Source: WRGT01 sp964450405 (GTDB lineage: Bacteria > Spirochaetota > UBA4802 > UBA5550). From it: a stretch of DNA of 64,000 bases. The stretch is from contig CAYVCQ010000001.1 in the NCBI GenBank assembly GCA_964450405.1, positions 186,001 through 250,000 of the forward strand, in the 5' to 3' direction. The position numbers and the translations under genes are program-made. The notes under the pieces are model-generated. The model saw only the letters and a program-made list of their open reading frames with translations, made no database searches and had not been told where the DNA came from. This document shows positions 34,163 to 42,000 of the stretch, piece by piece; positions within the stretch are counted from its first letter, which is position 1; each line of letters opens with the position of its first letter.

Positions 34163-34321
34163 TCATAGGGCAAAAGTGTCATCTTCAGCGATGTAGATTT
34201 TGCAAACCACTAATGTAATCCCCTTCAGATCGCCTATGCCGTCTCCATTGCTGTCGTGGAAACTTCCGCGATATATCTGGTAGACAACAACGTTTTTCAA
34301 CCACAGTGTACTCCTTTTCAT
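34163..34321 (-). pseudogene. N-terminal remnant of a GH13 alpha-amylase/alpha-glucosidase gene
   Basis: A 52-codon frame on the minus strand starts at ATG 34321, two bases after the stop of the glycosyltransferase gene. It reads WLKNVVVYQIYRGSFHDSNG and then DGIGDLKGIT, which is the N-terminal hallmark of GH13 enzymes (K-N-x-V-V-Y-Q-I-Y-x-R-S-F-x-D-S-N-G-D-G-I-G-D-L). After that the homology ends, and a stop follows at 34163. The remaining roughly 500 residues expected for the family are missing, as the methyltransferase gene ends only 43 bases beyond. The rest of the gene was deleted; an insertion of the methyltransferase block is one way this could have happened. Confidence 0.8.
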
Positions 34322-34322
34322 T

Positions 34323-36974
34323 TTAAGCAAGTCCAGTATCTCTAAGAAGTTTTCCGATTATACTGTCTGCCGTAAAATCTTTCGATCTGCTTAAGGCATT
34401 GGCCTTCATTTCAGTTATATTTTTTCCTTTTTTAAAGTGAGAGATAACCGCATCTGCCATCTTCTCTTTTGTATTCACAAGATATCCTGATTTTTCATTC
34501 TCTATTATATCCCGCGGTCCCTTGGTGTTATATGAAACTACCGGGCAGCCGCAGCTGAATGCTTCAACAATTACATTACCGAAAGTGTCGAATCTCGATG
34601 GGAGTATCAGCATATCTGCCGCAGAATATATATCCGGAAGCCCGTCATGATTCACCCATCCAAGAAATTTCGCGTCAGGCATCTGTATTTTAAGCTTATC
34701 CTCTTCCGGTCCCTTACCGGCAATAACAAGCTGCAAGTCGGGAAATACATCCTTTATCCGGTTGTAGATAAATGGAAGCTCGTTTACACCCTTCTCATCG
34801 CTTATTCTTCCCACATAGAGGAGTACCGGTTTGTCATCGATTATGCCGAACATTTCCTTTTTTGTTGCTTTGCTTTTCTTAAACTTTTCGTCCACCCAGT
34901 GTGATGTCAGTTTTACTTCAGTTTTCTTAAACTCCATCTCCGGACCGCTGAACCATTTCTTCTGTTCCTTGTTGAGCACCAGAACACCGTCATACGACCT
35001 GTAAAATCCGCGAAGAATCCGTCTGAGCCTGTTCATTGCAGGATCTGAAAAATTCAGTGTTGATTTTGCAAATGTTATCCAGTCTGTATGCACAAAGAAG
35101 TATGCCGGTACAGAGTATGCCATCTTGAGATATATCGATATGAGTCCCATGGGACCCTCGGTTGAACTGAGAACTCTGTCGTATTCTCCTTCCATAAACT
35201 GTTTGTGAACATCCATTACATTTGGTATTCTTATCGGCTGTTCCTTGTAGAACGGCGGAGTGAAAACTGCGGCGGGTTTGACCACCACAAGGTGTTCCTC
35301 CGGCTTAACCGTATTGCTGCATACCATTAGGTCGATGGGAAGATTTCTCTCCTTTATTTCATCAAGCATATGACGAAGAAACATCGACACTCCGTTTTCA
35401 TCTTCGAAGGTATCCGTCAGCCAGAGCATCTTCTTCGGCAACTTGAGATCATCGAGTTTCTCCGAAAAGTCATTCAGCATTCCCCTTGACTTGTACATAA
35501 CTCTGCTTGAGGCGTAATTCGCAGCAGATATTACAGATGAAGCAAGAAAGGGGAAAGTCAGTCCGTCCAGAAACTCCGGAGCGTTAATACTTGTTATGCC
35601 GTTCTTCCGGCTCTTGCCTTTGCTTTCAAAGAGTTTCCTCATATGACCCGGAAGTTCAAGAGTGCTTATAAAATCCTCGGCACTTTTCAGAACACCTTCA
35701 CCGTTCAGATTCAGACTCTTCAGCTTGGTATCAAGCCTGCTGAACATAAGATTAAAGAGAGAACGGTGTATCTCTTCAATCGATTTATCAAATGACTCTG
35801 CCATCTTTTCAGGATTTTTTTTCCGTACATCGGCCATTGATGCGGCCTCGGTAAAAATATCTTTGTAGTCCTTTGTAACCATCAGCTTCTTCGCAAATCC
35901 GGGAGCCTCACCCTGCAGGCATTCATGAAAGAGAGTAAGAAAACTCACAGTCAGTTTATGCCTCTGCAATTCGGAGAATCCGTTAATAACCAAAAATGAA
36001 AGGAGTTTATCTTTTGTATCACCTTTATGCAGAAGAAGCCTCAGTATTCCGGGATCCTTCATATTCATTACAATCTGGCAGAAGTAATCGAGGAAAGATA
36101 TTGTCATCTTCTCGGTGTTGTTGTAGCCGCCAAAGGGCGCTGAATCTCCATCGAGAAGAGCTTGATGAGCGAGTGAACTTCTCGATTCATTCTTTAACTT
36201 TTCAGTGAGGTTGTTCACATAAAGCCTTGTTCCGGTGAGACCGGCAAAAATTCCCATGTGAGAATCCGATCCTCCGAACATACCCCTTCTGTAAGGGTTG
36301 CGGCAATAATCAGCGGCCTTGATACCGAATTTTTTTTCGTACTTTTCAAGAGTATTGCTCCCCATCGATTCAACCCACTTTTTAACAAGAAGGTTCTGCC
36401 ACGTATCTCTCTGCCCGTTGATTACTTCGAATCTTTCGAATACAAGCGACATCTTGTCGAAGAACTCCATCGGCAACTGAGCATTCTCCTGATAGTGATA
36501 AAGCGGGTGAGCCCAGATTGTGGGGATATTGTTCTCCAAAGCGTATCCCTGAAACCTGTAGATATCGTGCCGGAATTTTAAAAGTTTTTCCTCCTGGGAA
36601 GGTGTAAAACCGTAACCAAGAACATGAATCTTTCCGTTGTAATCCGGTACTGTGCAGCTGAACTCGGCAGCGGTAAGTATGTCATACCCTTTATCCTGAA
36701 GTTCGTAGCAGGAACGGGCGTTATTATGATTTGTTACAGTATATGTATCGCAGTTATGCGTCTTAAGTGTTTCAATCAGATCTTCCGAAGGGAGCCAGGT
36801 TTCTGGAATATTCAGCATCCTCCCCATTATCTCATCGGGTTCGCTGCTGTTTTTATCGTGGCAGTGCAGGTCTATTGTGAGAGTCTCATCTTTCGGGAAT
36901 CTCAGGGACTGTTCAAAGTTAAAAACAGACATCTCCCTGTTTATCCTTTCTAAAAATGATTCCTTGTAATTCAT
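34323..36974 (-). CDS. PHP-domain and group 4 glycosyltransferase fusion protein
   Basis: This 883-residue protein joins two enzymes. Residues 20-260 are a PHP-type metal hydrolase: TIDLHCHDKNS, VTNHNN and the IWAHPLYH motif supply metal ligands. A helical middle region follows (about 290-500). From about 500 there is a GT-B glycosyltransferase with the acceptor half and the GT4 nucleotide-sugar half: LLYVGRISDEKGV, the GWVNHDGLPDIY segment and the EAFSCGCPVV motif with the Glu pair. Transfer of a sugar to a lipid or polymer is likely. The start is ATG 36974 with CGGAG five bases upstream; an earlier in-frame ATG at 37001 lacks a site. Few such fusions are known to me. Confidence 0.8.
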   Translation of the reverse strand: MNYKESFLERINREMSVFNFEQSLRFPKDETLTIDLHCHDKNSSEPDEIMGRMLNIPETWLPSEDLIETLKTHNCDTYTVTNHNNARSCYELQDKGYDILTAAEFSCTVPDYNGKIHVLGYGFTPSQEEKLLKFRHDIYRFQGYALENNIPTIWAHPLYHYQENAQLPMEFFDKMSLVFERFEVINGQRDTWQNLLVKKWVESMGSNTLEKYEKKFGIKAADYCRNPYRRGMFGGSDSHMGIFAGLTGTRLYVNNLTEKLKNESRSSLAHQALLDGDSAPFGGYNNTEKMTISFLDYFCQIVMNMKDPGILRLLLHKGDTKDKLLSFLVINGFSELQRHKLTVSFLTLFHECLQGEAPGFAKKLMVTKDYKDIFTEAASMADVRKKNPEKMAESFDKSIEEIHRSLFNLMFSRLDTKLKSLNLNGEGVLKSAEDFISTLELPGHMRKLFESKGKSRKNGITSINAPEFLDGLTFPFLASSVISAANYASSRVMYKSRGMLNDFSEKLDDLKLPKKMLWLTDTFEDENGVSMFLRHMLDEIKERNLPIDLMVCSNTVKPEEHLVVVKPAAVFTPPFYKEQPIRIPNVMDVHKQFMEGEYDRVLSSTEGPMGLISIYLKMAYSVPAYFFVHTDWITFAKSTLNFSDPAMNRLRRILRGFYRSYDGVLVLNKEQKKWFSGPEMEFKKTEVKLTSHWVDEKFKKSKATKKEMFGIIDDKPVLLYVGRISDEKGVNELPFIYNRIKDVFPDLQLVIAGKGPEEDKLKIQMPDAKFLGWVNHDGLPDIYSAADMLILPSRFDTFGNVIVEAFSCGCPVVSYNTKGPRDIIENEKSGYLVNTKEKMADAVISHFKKGKNITEMKANALSRSKDFTADSIIGKLLRDTGLA

Positions 36975-37202
36975 ATTTTCTCCGTTTATTCTTTTAATCA
37001 TTTACCAGGAATAAACATGATTTATATTAAGAAAATATAAGCATAATATTAAAATTTTGTTTAACATTAGCCCTCATGGAATCAATTGATACAGTTAATT
37101 TTGAGGAAATTGATAGTTCATAGCCTTCGAACTACATTGTCTTACACTAAACAGAGCAATTGAAGTAAATATTAAATATAATTAATTCCGGAAGATTTAC
37201 TA

Positions 37203-37886
37203 TCATTTTGATTCATCGCATCCATTAAATCTCTGAACAAAACCTGTTATATCTTTTTCATCAACAAATTCGTATTCAGTAATATTTCCAGGTATAGGAT
37301 TTTCAATCTTCTTCATAAATTTTTTGTTTTTAATCTCTTCAACCAGTTCCGGACACGACGCAAAATGTTCCGCAGCAAAATCTTTAAACTGCTGTGGTTC
37401 ATGAGGTATAGTATAAAACGAATCTTTATCTTTTTCTGAAATAATGTAGATTTTCAAATCCATTCTATTAGATGAAAACATTGTGCTGTTATATTTTACC
37501 GAGCAGTATCCGTAGATTGAAACTCTGCCATCAACAATCCGCTGAACCGGAATTTTCACATCCGCCCCGTGAAAACCCGATATTTTTTTTGAATCAATAA
37601 ATATAAATGTATCACCATCTCTTCGAAGAGTAGACACATCTTCAGGATCTATGGTTTCCCATCCGGATATTAATGAATTTTTAAATTCAATTGTACCCCG
37701 ATCTTTTTCTCCGGCATAGCTGTCGTAACATTCACTGAACCGGACATATCCTTTTTTTTCAAATCCGCTACCGGTTACAATAATACCTTTGTCGTAAGAG
37801 CATGAAACTGTGAAAGCAGTTATGATTAAAATAAACAGCTTAATAAATAAAAATAAATAATTTTTATCAGAGATAATTTTAACCAT
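37203..37886 (-). CDS. Hypothetical lipoprotein
   Basis: The 227-residue protein has an N-terminal hydrophobic stretch ending in a lipobox-like FTVSC (Cys near residue 29), so it is probably a lipid-anchored periplasmic or surface protein. The mature part has no domain I recognise. It contains scattered Cys residues and a basic, charged C-terminus. The gene is alone, between the PHP-glycosyltransferase and the reductase operon. Confidence 0.6.
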   Translation of the reverse strand: MVKIISDKNYLFLFIKLFILIITAFTVSCSYDKGIIVTGSGFEKKGYVRFSECYDSYAGEKDRGTIEFKNSLISGWETIDPEDVSTLRRDGDTFIFIDSKKISGFHGADVKIPVQRIVDGRVSIYGYCSVKYNSTMFSSNRMDLKIYIISEKDKDSFYTIPHEPQQFKDFAAEHFASCPELVEEIKNKKFMKKIENPIPGNITEYEFVDEKDITGFVQRFNGCDESK

Positions 37887-37945
37887 ACAGCTACCTCCAC
37901 CTGTAATAAAATTTTACAAAATATAACTGCCTCAGACCGTTACAT

Positions 37946-38488
37946 TCATTTAACAAGACTCAATCCAAGTTGAAACCCTGCATCCAGAGCCTTTTGATTG
38001 TCTTTCACATGTACCGTCTCAGTACATACTCCAAGCACTCCCGCAGCATCCATTTTGAGATAGCCGCAAATTTCACGGAAGAGCGCTTCAGTGGTCTCCG
38101 GTCCGGAATTAGGAAGCTCACCTCCATATGTCATTAAGAGAGCAACTTTTTTTGTCCCGCATTTAAAACTCATTCCGTATAAACGGTCTATCAGCAGTTT
38201 CATCTGAGCGGTAACGCTCCACCAGTAGATCGGAGTTGCTAGAATTATAATATCAGACTTCTCTATGACAGGATATATCTCCTGCATTTCATCCTTGACC
38301 ACGCATTTCCCGGTTTCATTTTTCTTGCAGCCGTTGCATCCGTTACATGGAGAAATCTTTTTCTCATGAAGAAATATATGTTCATTTTGAATATCACCGG
38401 AGCTTTTCATCCCGGCAATAACCGCATCTAGGAGCGCAGCGGTGTTTCCATTTATCCTGGGGCTTCCAAGAAAAGATACTGCTTTCAT
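37946..38488 (-). CDS. NAD(P)H-dependent FMN reductase, iron-sulfur flavoprotein type
   Basis: The 180-residue flavodoxin-fold protein begins KAVSFLGSPRINGNT, the FMN phosphate loop of this family. A Cys-rich segment (CNGCNGCKKNETGKC, near residue 50) probably holds a 4Fe-4S cluster, and ATPIYWWSVTAQMK is the second FMN loop. It would pass electrons to small oxidised molecules. The start at ATG 38488 overlaps the stop of the hydrolase gene by 4 bases (ATGA), which fixes it; the frame is open further upstream but that part lies inside the hydrolase gene. It is the last gene of the operon controlled by the TetR regulator. Confidence 0.85.
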   Translation of the reverse strand: MKAVSFLGSPRINGNTAALLDAVIAGMKSSGDIQNEHIFLHEKKISPCNGCNGCKKNETGKCVVKDEMQEIYPVIEKSDIIILATPIYWWSVTAQMKLLIDRLYGMSFKCGTKKVALLMTYGGELPNSGPETTEALFREICGYLKMDAAGVLGVCTETVHVKDNQKALDAGFQLGLSLVK

Positions 38489-39414
38489 ATTGACCTCTTT
38501 TTCTGTAAAAAATCTAATATATAACCGGCAGTTTCCTCCGGCCGCTCCAGCATGGGAGCATGACCGCAATCTTTCAGAATATGTGTCTGATAATTCTTCA
38601 GATTTTTTTCCAGCACCTGTACGCATGACACATTAATTATTCTGTCTTTATCTCCCCAGATTATAAGCACCGGCATCTTAAGTTTACCAAGACGATCCTG
38701 CAGCCGCACCGGCTTACGATCCATATCAGACCAGACCTTTTCATTATACGGCTTATTTTTTATTGACTGCTCCGCAAGAATTTTTTTTACCGGTCCCGGT
38801 ATATATGGAGGTTTAACAAATCCGTATTCCATAAGACGGTCATAATCTTCAGCTCTGCTTACAATAAGCGGATTTATACCGGCATCGAGCGATTTAGTAA
38901 GGTCACTTTTTTCCGGTGCAATAATACCGGCAGTATCTAAAAGTATAAGCCCCGCAACTTCATCCGGATATTTTGCAGCATAAATTCCCGAGATATTCCC
39001 TCCCATGGAATTACCTGCGATAAAAACTTTACCGGCATTTATTTTTTTCAGAAAGAGATGAACTCTCTCCGCCTGACTTTCCACATCATAACTCATATTA
39101 TCACGTTTTTCAGATTCACCGAACCCTGGAAGATCAGGTATTATAAGATGATATTTATCTGATAAATATTTAGCCATCAATGTCCAGTGATCCTTCTCTG
39201 CTCCAAAACCGTGAACAAGGACCAGGGTCTCCCCCTTTCCCCCTTCAAGATACGAAATTGAAAAATCCTCCACCTGCACCGATTTCTGTTCAAGATCCGC
39301 TGAAGAGCGCTTCATACTTTTATAACCGGAGTACATACTTTGAGACAGAGAACATGATAACACTGACAGCGATAACAGCACTGCAGATGCAAAAATTATA
39401 CTGTTTTTTTTCAT
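38485..39414 (-). CDS. Alpha/beta hydrolase lipoprotein
   Basis: This 309-residue protein has a signal peptide with lipobox VLSC (Cys near residue 21), so it is probably a lipid-anchored enzyme in the periplasm. The hydrolase core has the HGFG oxyanion region, the nucleophile motif GNSMGG, the catalytic Asp in IWGDKDRI and the His in DCGHAPMLERPE. The triad is complete. Substrates of this group are esters, amides or epoxides; here the reductases around it suggest breakdown or detoxification of a small organic compound. It begins 16 bases after the nitroreductase and overlaps the FMN reductase by 4. Confidence 0.85.
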   Translation of the reverse strand: MKKNSIIFASAVLLSLSVLSCSLSQSMYSGYKSMKRSSADLEQKSVQVEDFSISYLEGGKGETLVLVHGFGAEKDHWTLMAKYLSDKYHLIIPDLPGFGESEKRDNMSYDVESQAERVHLFLKKINAGKVFIAGNSMGGNISGIYAAKYPDEVAGLILLDTAGIIAPEKSDLTKSLDAGINPLIVSRAEDYDRLMEYGFVKPPYIPGPVKKILAEQSIKNKPYNEKVWSDMDRKPVRLQDRLGKLKMPVLIIWGDKDRIINVSCVQVLEKNLKNYQTHILKDCGHAPMLERPEETAGYILDFLQKKRSI

Positions 39415-39430
39415 ATCTAACCTCTCTTTG

Positions 39431-40042
39431 TTAAACTGTTTTCAGCAGAACTTCATCCATTGAAAGTCTTGGGCGCTGTTCAGGATTCTGATCGGGAAAA
39501 CCTACAGGAATAAGTGCTGCCACAAGATAACGGCTGTCAAGCTCGAAAACCTCTCTCACTTTCTTGTGATCAAACATGCCAATCCAGCAGGTTCCAAGCC
39601 CGAGATCCGCAGCACGAAGAGTCAGATGATCAATAGCTATCGCCGCGTTAAATTTAAGATATGCAGCCGCATCAGCATCTGACATTACCACTCTGCTCTT
39701 CATCGCCTCTGCAAATCCTGCTCCGTCAAGCGGTGTATCGATAAAGGCGCCAGCCTCGCGAAGCTCCGACATCCGGATATCACGTCCGCTGAAAGCCGAT
39801 GTATCCGCAAGACAGATAATTGTAACAGGCGCATTGTGCACAAATGGAAGAGGTGTACAGCCTTTAAGTTTCTCTCTCCCCTCTGCACTCTTCACTACAA
39901 TAAATCTTGAAGGCTGAAGGTTTGATCCGGATGGTGCAATCCTGGCAGCTTCGAGTATCTCCATAATCATCTCATCGGGTACGCTGTCATTTTTAAACTT
40001 TCTTATACTTCTTCTTTTTTTTATTACGTCAGTAAATTCCAT
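39431..40042 (-). CDS. Nitroreductase family protein
   Basis: The 203-residue protein shows the family's N-terminal FMN-binding motif (KRRSIRKFKNDSV) and AARIAPSGSNLQPSRF, the helix with LRAADLGLGTCWIG, and the VGFPDQNP end. Enzymes of this fold reduce nitroaromatics, quinones and enones with NAD(P)H through FMN, and form dimers in the cytoplasm. It lies 37 bases downstream of the alcohol dehydrogenase gene, in the same operon. Confidence 0.88.
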   Translation of the reverse strand: MEFTDVIKKRRSIRKFKNDSVPDEMIMEILEAARIAPSGSNLQPSRFIVVKSAEGREKLKGCTPLPFVHNAPVTIICLADTSAFSGRDIRMSELREAGAFIDTPLDGAGFAEAMKSRVVMSDADAAAYLKFNAAIAIDHLTLRAADLGLGTCWIGMFDHKKVREVFELDSRYLVAALIPVGFPDQNPEQRPRLSMDEVLLKTV

Positions 40043-40079
40043 ATTTTATCTCCTTTTGTATTTAATTCACTAATAAGAT

Positions 40080-41240
40080 CTAAAGGCTCAGCTCCAATAC
40101 TTTGCGTACAACATCAAGTGTGACCGATCCGTTTTCACCAAGTCTCTTCATCCCATGGGCTTCAAGACTTGAAATTATTTTTTCGACAACCTCTCTCCCC
40201 AGATCATAATCCGAGAAATGTGTTTTGACACCCATGCTCTCAAAGAAATTCCTGGTTTTATCAATTGCCATAGCAGCCTTTTCTTTTTCAGGTAGATCCG
40301 CCGCCAGATTCCAGACTCTCTCTCCGTACTGCTTGAGCTTTTCTGATTTCTCCGCATTCATCACCTCAAGCATCGACGGCAGCACTATCGCCAGAGTGTC
40401 AGCATGATCAAGACCGTATAGAACTGTAATTTCATGCCCCACCATGTGAGTAGACCAATCCTGAGGTACACCGCTTCCGATAAGACCATTGAGTGCCATT
40501 GTCGCAGCCCACATCAGATTAGCGCGCACATCGTAATTCTCCTTATCCATCAGAGCCTTCGGGCCCTCTTCAATCAGAGTAAGCAGTAGCCCTTCAGAAA
40601 ACCGGTCCTGCACTCCGCCATTGTCGGGATACGTCATATATTGTTCCATTACATGAACAAATGCATCAACCACGCCATTGGCAATCTGCTTTTCCGGCAG
40701 AGTATAGGTATAAACTGGATCGAGTATTGAGAACTGTGGAAAAACCGCTGGATTCATGAACGGCAGTTTCGCCTTAATAGATGTTCTGGTGATAACCGAT
40801 CCGCTGTTCATTTCAGATCCGGTAGCCGGTAAAGTCAAAACTGTACCGAACGGCAGAGCCCTGACCACGGCTGCCTGCTCCGTGATGATCTTCCAGGGAT
40901 CATCGTGAGTAAATGGTACAGCTGCTGCGATAAATTTCGTTCCGTCAATAACCGAACCGCCCCCTGCAGCGAGAAGATAATCATATCCATCAGCCCGGAT
41001 CAGCTCCACGGCCTTCATCAAAGTTTCGTAAGTCGGATTCGGCTCAATCCCGCCGAACTCTCCAGTCTGGTAGCCTTTCAGCTCTTCCATTATTGTATCG
41101 AGCAGGCCGTTTTTTTTAACGCTTCCAGCGCCGTATAGCACCAGGACTTTACTTCCGGAGGGGATCTCCTTTGACAGCTGAGTTATCTCACCCTTACCAA
41201 AAATAATCTTTGTCGGATTTACAAATTGAAAATTCTGCAT
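40080..41240 (-). CDS. Iron-containing alcohol dehydrogenase (YqhD/butanol dehydrogenase type)
   Basis: The 386-residue protein has the type III alcohol dehydrogenase fold. The start NFQFVNPTKIIFGKGE, the NADPH-binding GGGSVIDGTKF and the metal ligands (Asp and His in NGVVDAFVHVMEQY, His in STHMVGHEI and in YGLDHADT) are in place. YqhD-type members reduce a wide range of aldehydes with NADPH. It is the first gene of the operon; a palindromic operator matching that of the TetR gene lies 55-80 bases upstream of its start, so its expression is probably controlled by TetR. Confidence 0.9.
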   Translation of the reverse strand: MQNFQFVNPTKIIFGKGEITQLSKEIPSGSKVLVLYGAGSVKKNGLLDTIMEELKGYQTGEFGGIEPNPTYETLMKAVELIRADGYDYLLAAGGGSVIDGTKFIAAAVPFTHDDPWKIITEQAAVVRALPFGTVLTLPATGSEMNSGSVITRTSIKAKLPFMNPAVFPQFSILDPVYTYTLPEKQIANGVVDAFVHVMEQYMTYPDNGGVQDRFSEGLLLTLIEEGPKALMDKENYDVRANLMWAATMALNGLIGSGVPQDWSTHMVGHEITVLYGLDHADTLAIVLPSMLEVMNAEKSEKLKQYGERVWNLAADLPEKEKAAMAIDKTRNFFESMGVKTHFSDYDLGREVVEKIISSLEAHGMKRLGENGSVTLDVVRKVLELSL

Positions 41241-41294
41241 AATACTTACCTCTTTTGTTTTATTCTTTATCAGAGAAATTATCCTGAACTTTTT

Positions 41295-41320
41295 TTAATA
41301 AATGAATATTCATTCATTAA
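41295..41320. promoter_or_regulatory. TetR operator upstream of the alcohol dehydrogenase operon
   Basis: Arms 41295-41307 and 41308-41320 form a palindrome with one mismatch pair (TTAATAAATGAAT centre). The inner 22 bases (41297-41318) are identical to those of the site at 41925-41946 except for the central two bases. It lies between the tetR stop and the alcohol dehydrogenase start, so it likely overlaps the promoter of the operon. Confidence 0.8.
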
Positions 41321-41340
41321 ACCTTTAAAAAAAATGATTC

Positions 41341-41916
41341 CTATTTTTTTATACTCTCCCAGCTGATTTTAAAAATATCATCAATCATTTCCTCTGAAAG
41401 ATTAAACTGATTACTAAAATGCATCTTCACCATATTGTTAATCGGCGCAAAGAGCTGAGCCGTAATAACTTCATCCGGAAGATTCTTTATTATTTTTTCT
41501 GTCCGCCCTCTTTCGAAGAGCTCAATAATGGGCTGAAGAAGTCTTATACCCTCTTTTTTTGTAAGACGGTTTATATGCGGAGAGTTTGAAAAGAGCTCAC
41601 AGAAGCTGAATTCAACCGGTTTTGCCATTATATGGCTAACATAATTTTTCCAGATAACCTCTATCGATTCTTTTACGGGGAGAGATTTTTCGTAGCCACC
41701 TGTTATAGACCCCATCATCCTCTCTTTCATTGTAATATAGAGAGTATTAATCAGCTCCTCTTTATTCTGAAAATAAAGATAAATTGTCCCTGCTGCAATC
41801 CCCGCTTCGGCTGCAATGGCAGACATAGGTGTCGCGTCAAAGCCGTTAGTGGTAATAAGCTTCAGCGTAGCGTTTAAAATAAGATCTCTCTTTTCATTAT
41901 CTGCTTCTCTTGCCAT
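41341..41916 (-). CDS. TetR/AcrR family transcriptional regulator
   Basis: The 191-residue protein has the N-terminal TetR helix-turn-helix (residues 10-57; FDATPMSAIAAEAGIAAGTI and the YLYFQNKEELINTLY end). The C-terminal ligand-binding domain is diverged, as usual. Its gene starts one base from a 38-base palindrome at 41917-41954, and a matching palindrome precedes the alcohol dehydrogenase gene. So it almost certainly represses its own gene and the operon alcohol dehydrogenase, nitroreductase, hydrolase, FMN reductase. The inducer is unknown; an aldehyde, quinone or nitro compound would fit the operon. Confidence 0.88.
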   Translation of the reverse strand: MAREADNEKRDLILNATLKLITTNGFDATPMSAIAAEAGIAAGTIYLYFQNKEELINTLYITMKERMMGSITGGYEKSLPVKESIEVIWKNYVSHIMAKPVEFSFCELFSNSPHINRLTKKEGIRLLQPIIELFERGRTEKIIKNLPDEVITAQLFAPINNMVKMHFSNQFNLSEEMIDDIFKISWESIKK

Positions 41917-41954
41917 AAGTTGACAATAAATGAACGTTCATTCATTGTCAACTT
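41917..41954 (-). promoter_or_regulatory. TetR operator overlapping the tetR promoter
   Basis: The arms 41917-41935 and 41936-41954 pair with one mismatch, centred on GAACGTTC. On the minus strand a perfect -35 TTGACA (41951-41946) and a -10 TATTGT (41928-41923) are placed 17 bases apart inside the palindrome. A transcript from it would begin about at the A of the tetR ATG (41916), so the message is probably leaderless; no ribosome site is present. Confidence 0.82.
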
Positions 41955-42000
41955 ATTTTTTAAATGGATAAATTCGCCTATTATGAATTTATCTTTTTTC

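Noticed and set aside
38489..38626. N-terminal extension of the FMN reductase frame
   Set aside because: The extension lies inside the hydrolase gene and is low-complexity; the ATG at 38488 with the ATGA overlap and the FMN loop directly after it fits better.
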